From: an uncultured Lachnospiraceae bacterium
GTDB lineage: Bacteria; Bacillota; Clostridia; Lachnospirales; Lachnospiraceae
DNA length: 64,000 nucleotides
Assembly: GCA_946546945.1 (NCBI GenBank)
Contig: CAMNOU010000001.1
Span: 124,001-188,000, forward strand
Reading direction: 5' to 3'
Positions within the stretch are counted from its first letter, which is position 1. Each line of letters opens with the position of its first letter. Both the position numbers and the translations under genes were made by a program. This document shows positions 62,454-64,000 of this stretch, piece after piece. Under the pieces are notes generated by a model that was not told where the DNA came from, ran no database searches, and saw only the letters and a list, made by a program, of their open reading frames with translations.

Positions 62454-62960
62454 ATGGATACAAAAGATAAGGAATTGTGCGAAGAAATATATAATAAGTA
62501 CTATAAATCTATTTTAAGATATGTTTCTAAGCATGTAATGGATATTCACGAGGCAGAAGATTTAACAGCGGATATCTTTTTGCGATGCTATGAAAAAATC
62601 GGAACATATGATTCACAAAAGGCATCCTTGTCAACGTGGTTATTTGTTATTACAAATAACTATTTAAAAAACTATTATCGTGATAAGAAACATAATGTCT
62701 CATATGAGTCTCTTTTAACTGAAGGATTTGATGTTGGAAAAGATGAAATTGATTATGCTATGAATATTGAGTTCTTGAGAAGTGAAATAACACATGCATT
62801 AATAAATTTATCTGAAACTCAAAGAAAGGCTGTGATATGGAAATACTTTTATAATCTTAGTAATTCGGAAATTGCCTTTCAATTAAAGACAACAGAGGGG
62901 AATGTACGAGTAATATTATTTAGAGCATTAAAGAAATTAGAAGAAAAAATTAAAGTCTAG
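62454..62960 (+). CDS. ECF-type RNA polymerase sigma factor
   Basis: 168 residues. Region 2 (about 8-75) has YNKYYKSILRYVSKHV, EAEDLTADIFLRCYEKI and STWLFVITNNYLKNYYRDKK; region 4 (about 115-165) has LSETQRKAVIWKYFYNLSNSEIAFQLKTTEGNVRVILFRALKKL. There is no region 3, as in ECF factors. TAGGA lies 8 bases before the ATG. Codon use is AT-rich, unlike upstream genes. No anti-sigma factor is visible before the peptide genes that follow, so control by another route or beyond the window is likely. Confidence 0.9.
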   Translation: MDTKDKELCEEIYNKYYKSILRYVSKHVMDIHEAEDLTADIFLRCYEKIGTYDSQKASLSTWLFVITNNYLKNYYRDKKHNVSYESLLTEGFDVGKDEIDYAMNIEFLRSEITHALINLSETQRKAVIWKYFYNLSNSEIAFQLKTTEGNVRVILFRALKKLEEKIKV

Positions 62961-63084
62961 GAAATCCATAATTTTTAATTGAGTTTTGATTGTAATATAT
63001 TATGAAATTGTGTGTATATATTATTAGATCAATAAAAAGATATATTATTTGGCAATTAAGAGAAGGAAAAAGGAGGTGAAACTG

Positions 63085-63399
63085 ATGGAACAAGATGTGT
63101 TGGACAAGTTAAGTATTTGTTTAAAAGAAGATGAAGGATTATCATTAGAGTTATGTAAAGCAGAAAGTATTTCAGAGTTTTCCGAGGTACTTCATTCTAA
63201 GGGGATTAACATTTCGAATGATGATATGAATGTGCTGTTTAAACAAATCAAAAGTGTATTAGGGGAGAACAGTGAATTAAATGAAGATTCACTGGATAAT
63301 GTATCAGGTGGTCTTATTATTAATCCTGCGTTACGATTGATTTTGAAAAAAAGTTCTAAAGCTTTTGGAGCAGGAAAAGGGGGTGGAGGATTTAGGTAA
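63085..63399 (+). CDS. double-glycine (Nif11-like) peptide precursor 1
   Basis: 104 residues from the ATG at 63085, which has a perfect AAGGAGGT 7 bases upstream; a TTG 36 bases earlier is rejected. The leader (about 1-76) resembles Nif11-derived leaders: helix-rich acidic sequence, EFSEVLHSKGINISNDDMN, ending LDNVSGG. The predicted core after GG is 28 residues, LIINPALRLILKK then SSKAFGAGKGGGGFR: cationic, glycine-rich, and without cysteine. So a lanthipeptide or sactipeptide is unlikely. No maturation gene lies in the window. Confidence 0.75.
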   Translation: MEQDVLDKLSICLKEDEGLSLELCKAESISEFSEVLHSKGINISNDDMNVLFKQIKSVLGENSELNEDSLDNVSGGLIINPALRLILKKSSKAFGAGKGGGGFR

Positions 63400-63729
63400 T
63401 AAATGCAGTTTTATAATTATAATCTGATTTGTATAGTGGCTGAGACTAAATCTCAACAATTAGTTTTTGGGAATTGCATGACAAACTGAGCATCCCATTG
63501 GAGTGCCACTTGTTCTATAGGGCCTTTGATACGATGTGACTGCGTTCTGCATAAAACGTCATGCGGTATCTAACTAATTAATAATGAGGAAAGGAGACTG
63601 TGATTGGCGCTTTTTTGTAACCATCAAGTGGTAGGAGAAAAAATCCAATCAATAGGATCAATAGTTACATATTCGAATCTGAAGATAAGATTAAGAATGG
63701 ATATGAGTATATTATTTGAGGAGGATAAA
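63400..63729. other. intergenic region between peptide precursors
   Basis: 330 AT-rich bases. I see a small hairpin TGAGA/TCTCA near 63440-63454 and an imperfect one between GATAC (about 63528) and GTATC (about 63570). From a TTG at 63604, with AGGAG upstream, the frame is open into precursor 2, a possible 42-codon extension. No separate gene is supported. Confidence 0.45.
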
Positions 63730-64000
63730 ATGGAACAGAAATTTATTGATGCAAGTAACTTGCTGATGAAAAAGGATTTTGTTGAAGAATTAAAAAAACA
63801 GGCCTCGGATGAGGAAGTACAGGCATTGTTTGAAAAAAATGGTGTTAAATTGGAGCTAGCTGATATTGAACAAATGGTTGAAGAATCAGCACTTGCAAAT
63901 AATGGGGATGAACTCAATGCGGATGATTTGGATAATGTATCTGGTGGTATTGTAGGAACGGTAACGTGTTTTGTTTTGGCAGGTGCACAAATTGCTTTCT
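63730..64000 (+). CDS. double-glycine (Nif11-like) peptide precursor 2 (truncated by window end)
   Basis: 90 residues are visible from the ATG at 63730 (GAGGAGG upstream). The leader, MEQKFIDASNLLMKK to DDLDNVSGG, has the same acidic Nif11-like plan and an identical LDNVSGG cleavage motif. The visible core start, IVGTVTCFVLAGAQIAF, is hydrophobic with one cysteine, unlike core 1. The gene runs past base 64000. Two precursors with related leaders but different cores are typical of peptide natural-product loci; the processing enzymes would lie beyond the window. Confidence 0.75.
   Translation, partial: MEQKFIDASNLLMKKDFVEELKKQASDEEVQALFEKNGVKLELADIEQMVEESALANNGDELNADDLDNVSGGIVGTVTCFVLAGAQIAF

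Noticed and set aside
63604-63729. TTG-started 42-residue extension of peptide precursor 2
   Set aside because: Although AGGAG precedes the TTG, the ATG at 63730 has a better GAGGAGG site and gives a leader aligned with precursor 1.

Overview
The window looks like a stretch of the chromosome of a spore-forming, anaerobic, gut-type Clostridia, most likely Lachnospiraceae. The reasons are the sporulation genes yabP, yabQ, spoIIE and a cotS-type kinase, the many ferredoxin-like and NADH-linked redox proteins, the fused ECF-transporter ATPase, the eukaryote-type ProRS, and TTGACA/TATAAT promoters with AGGAGG ribosome sites. Base composition is balanced up to about 61.9 kb and then becomes strongly AT-rich to the end, which suggests a transferred island.

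Layout. 1-2.5 kb: end of a LysR regulator, DUF4317 protein, PAP2 phosphatase, 2[4Fe-4S] ferredoxin. 2.7-8.7 kb: an HTH-aminotransferase fusion divergent from proS, CCA transferase and a CotS-like kinase. 8.7-18.2 kb: phosphosugar mutase, then HU, rqcP, yabP, yabQ, divIC-like, spoIIE, tilS, hpt and ftsH, the classic Firmicutes division/sporulation/translation cluster. 18.2-28.2 kb: GH13 enzyme, sugar nucleotidyltransferase, LCP protein, carbamate kinase, pyruvate kinase, and Ppk1 with a lysine-rich tail. 28.2-32.5 kb: hydrolase, tRNA-Gly, a DAPG/phloretin-hydrolase-like enzyme, B12 radical SAM protein. 32.5-37.7 kb: two-component system followed by VTC polymerase, DUF4956 membrane protein and a surface lipoprotein. 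37.7-45.3 kb: VanW protein, then AIR synthase, trmL, ecfA1A2 fusion, ecfT, truA, GNAT. 45.3-53.3 kb: uracil permease, a three-gene NuoE/NuoF/NuoG-GltD complex resembling the Stn transhydrogenase, and upp. 53.3-61.4 kb: L,D-transpeptidase, nth, corA, zinc-ribbon and TPM membrane proteins, and an rRNA-type methyltransferase. 61.6-64 kb: XRE regulator, ECF-like sigma factor and two double-glycine (Nif11-like) peptide precursors, the second cut by the window end.

Most unusual content. (1) A family of four structured intergenic repeats (called E1 here; 4.4, 39.6, 56.9 and 57.2 kb) whose stems differ in sequence yet keep pairing, often next to a second hairpin family (E2). (2) A perfectly periodic 53-bp tandem array (59771-60407), each unit carrying the arms of the adjacent terminator hairpin. 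(3) The start of an apparently uncharacterised RiPP/bacteriocin locus in the AT-rich end, whose first predicted core peptide has no cysteine. (4) An aminotransferase with a fused DNA-binding domain, a strong internal start, and candidate operator boxes in its own promoter and upstream of proS.
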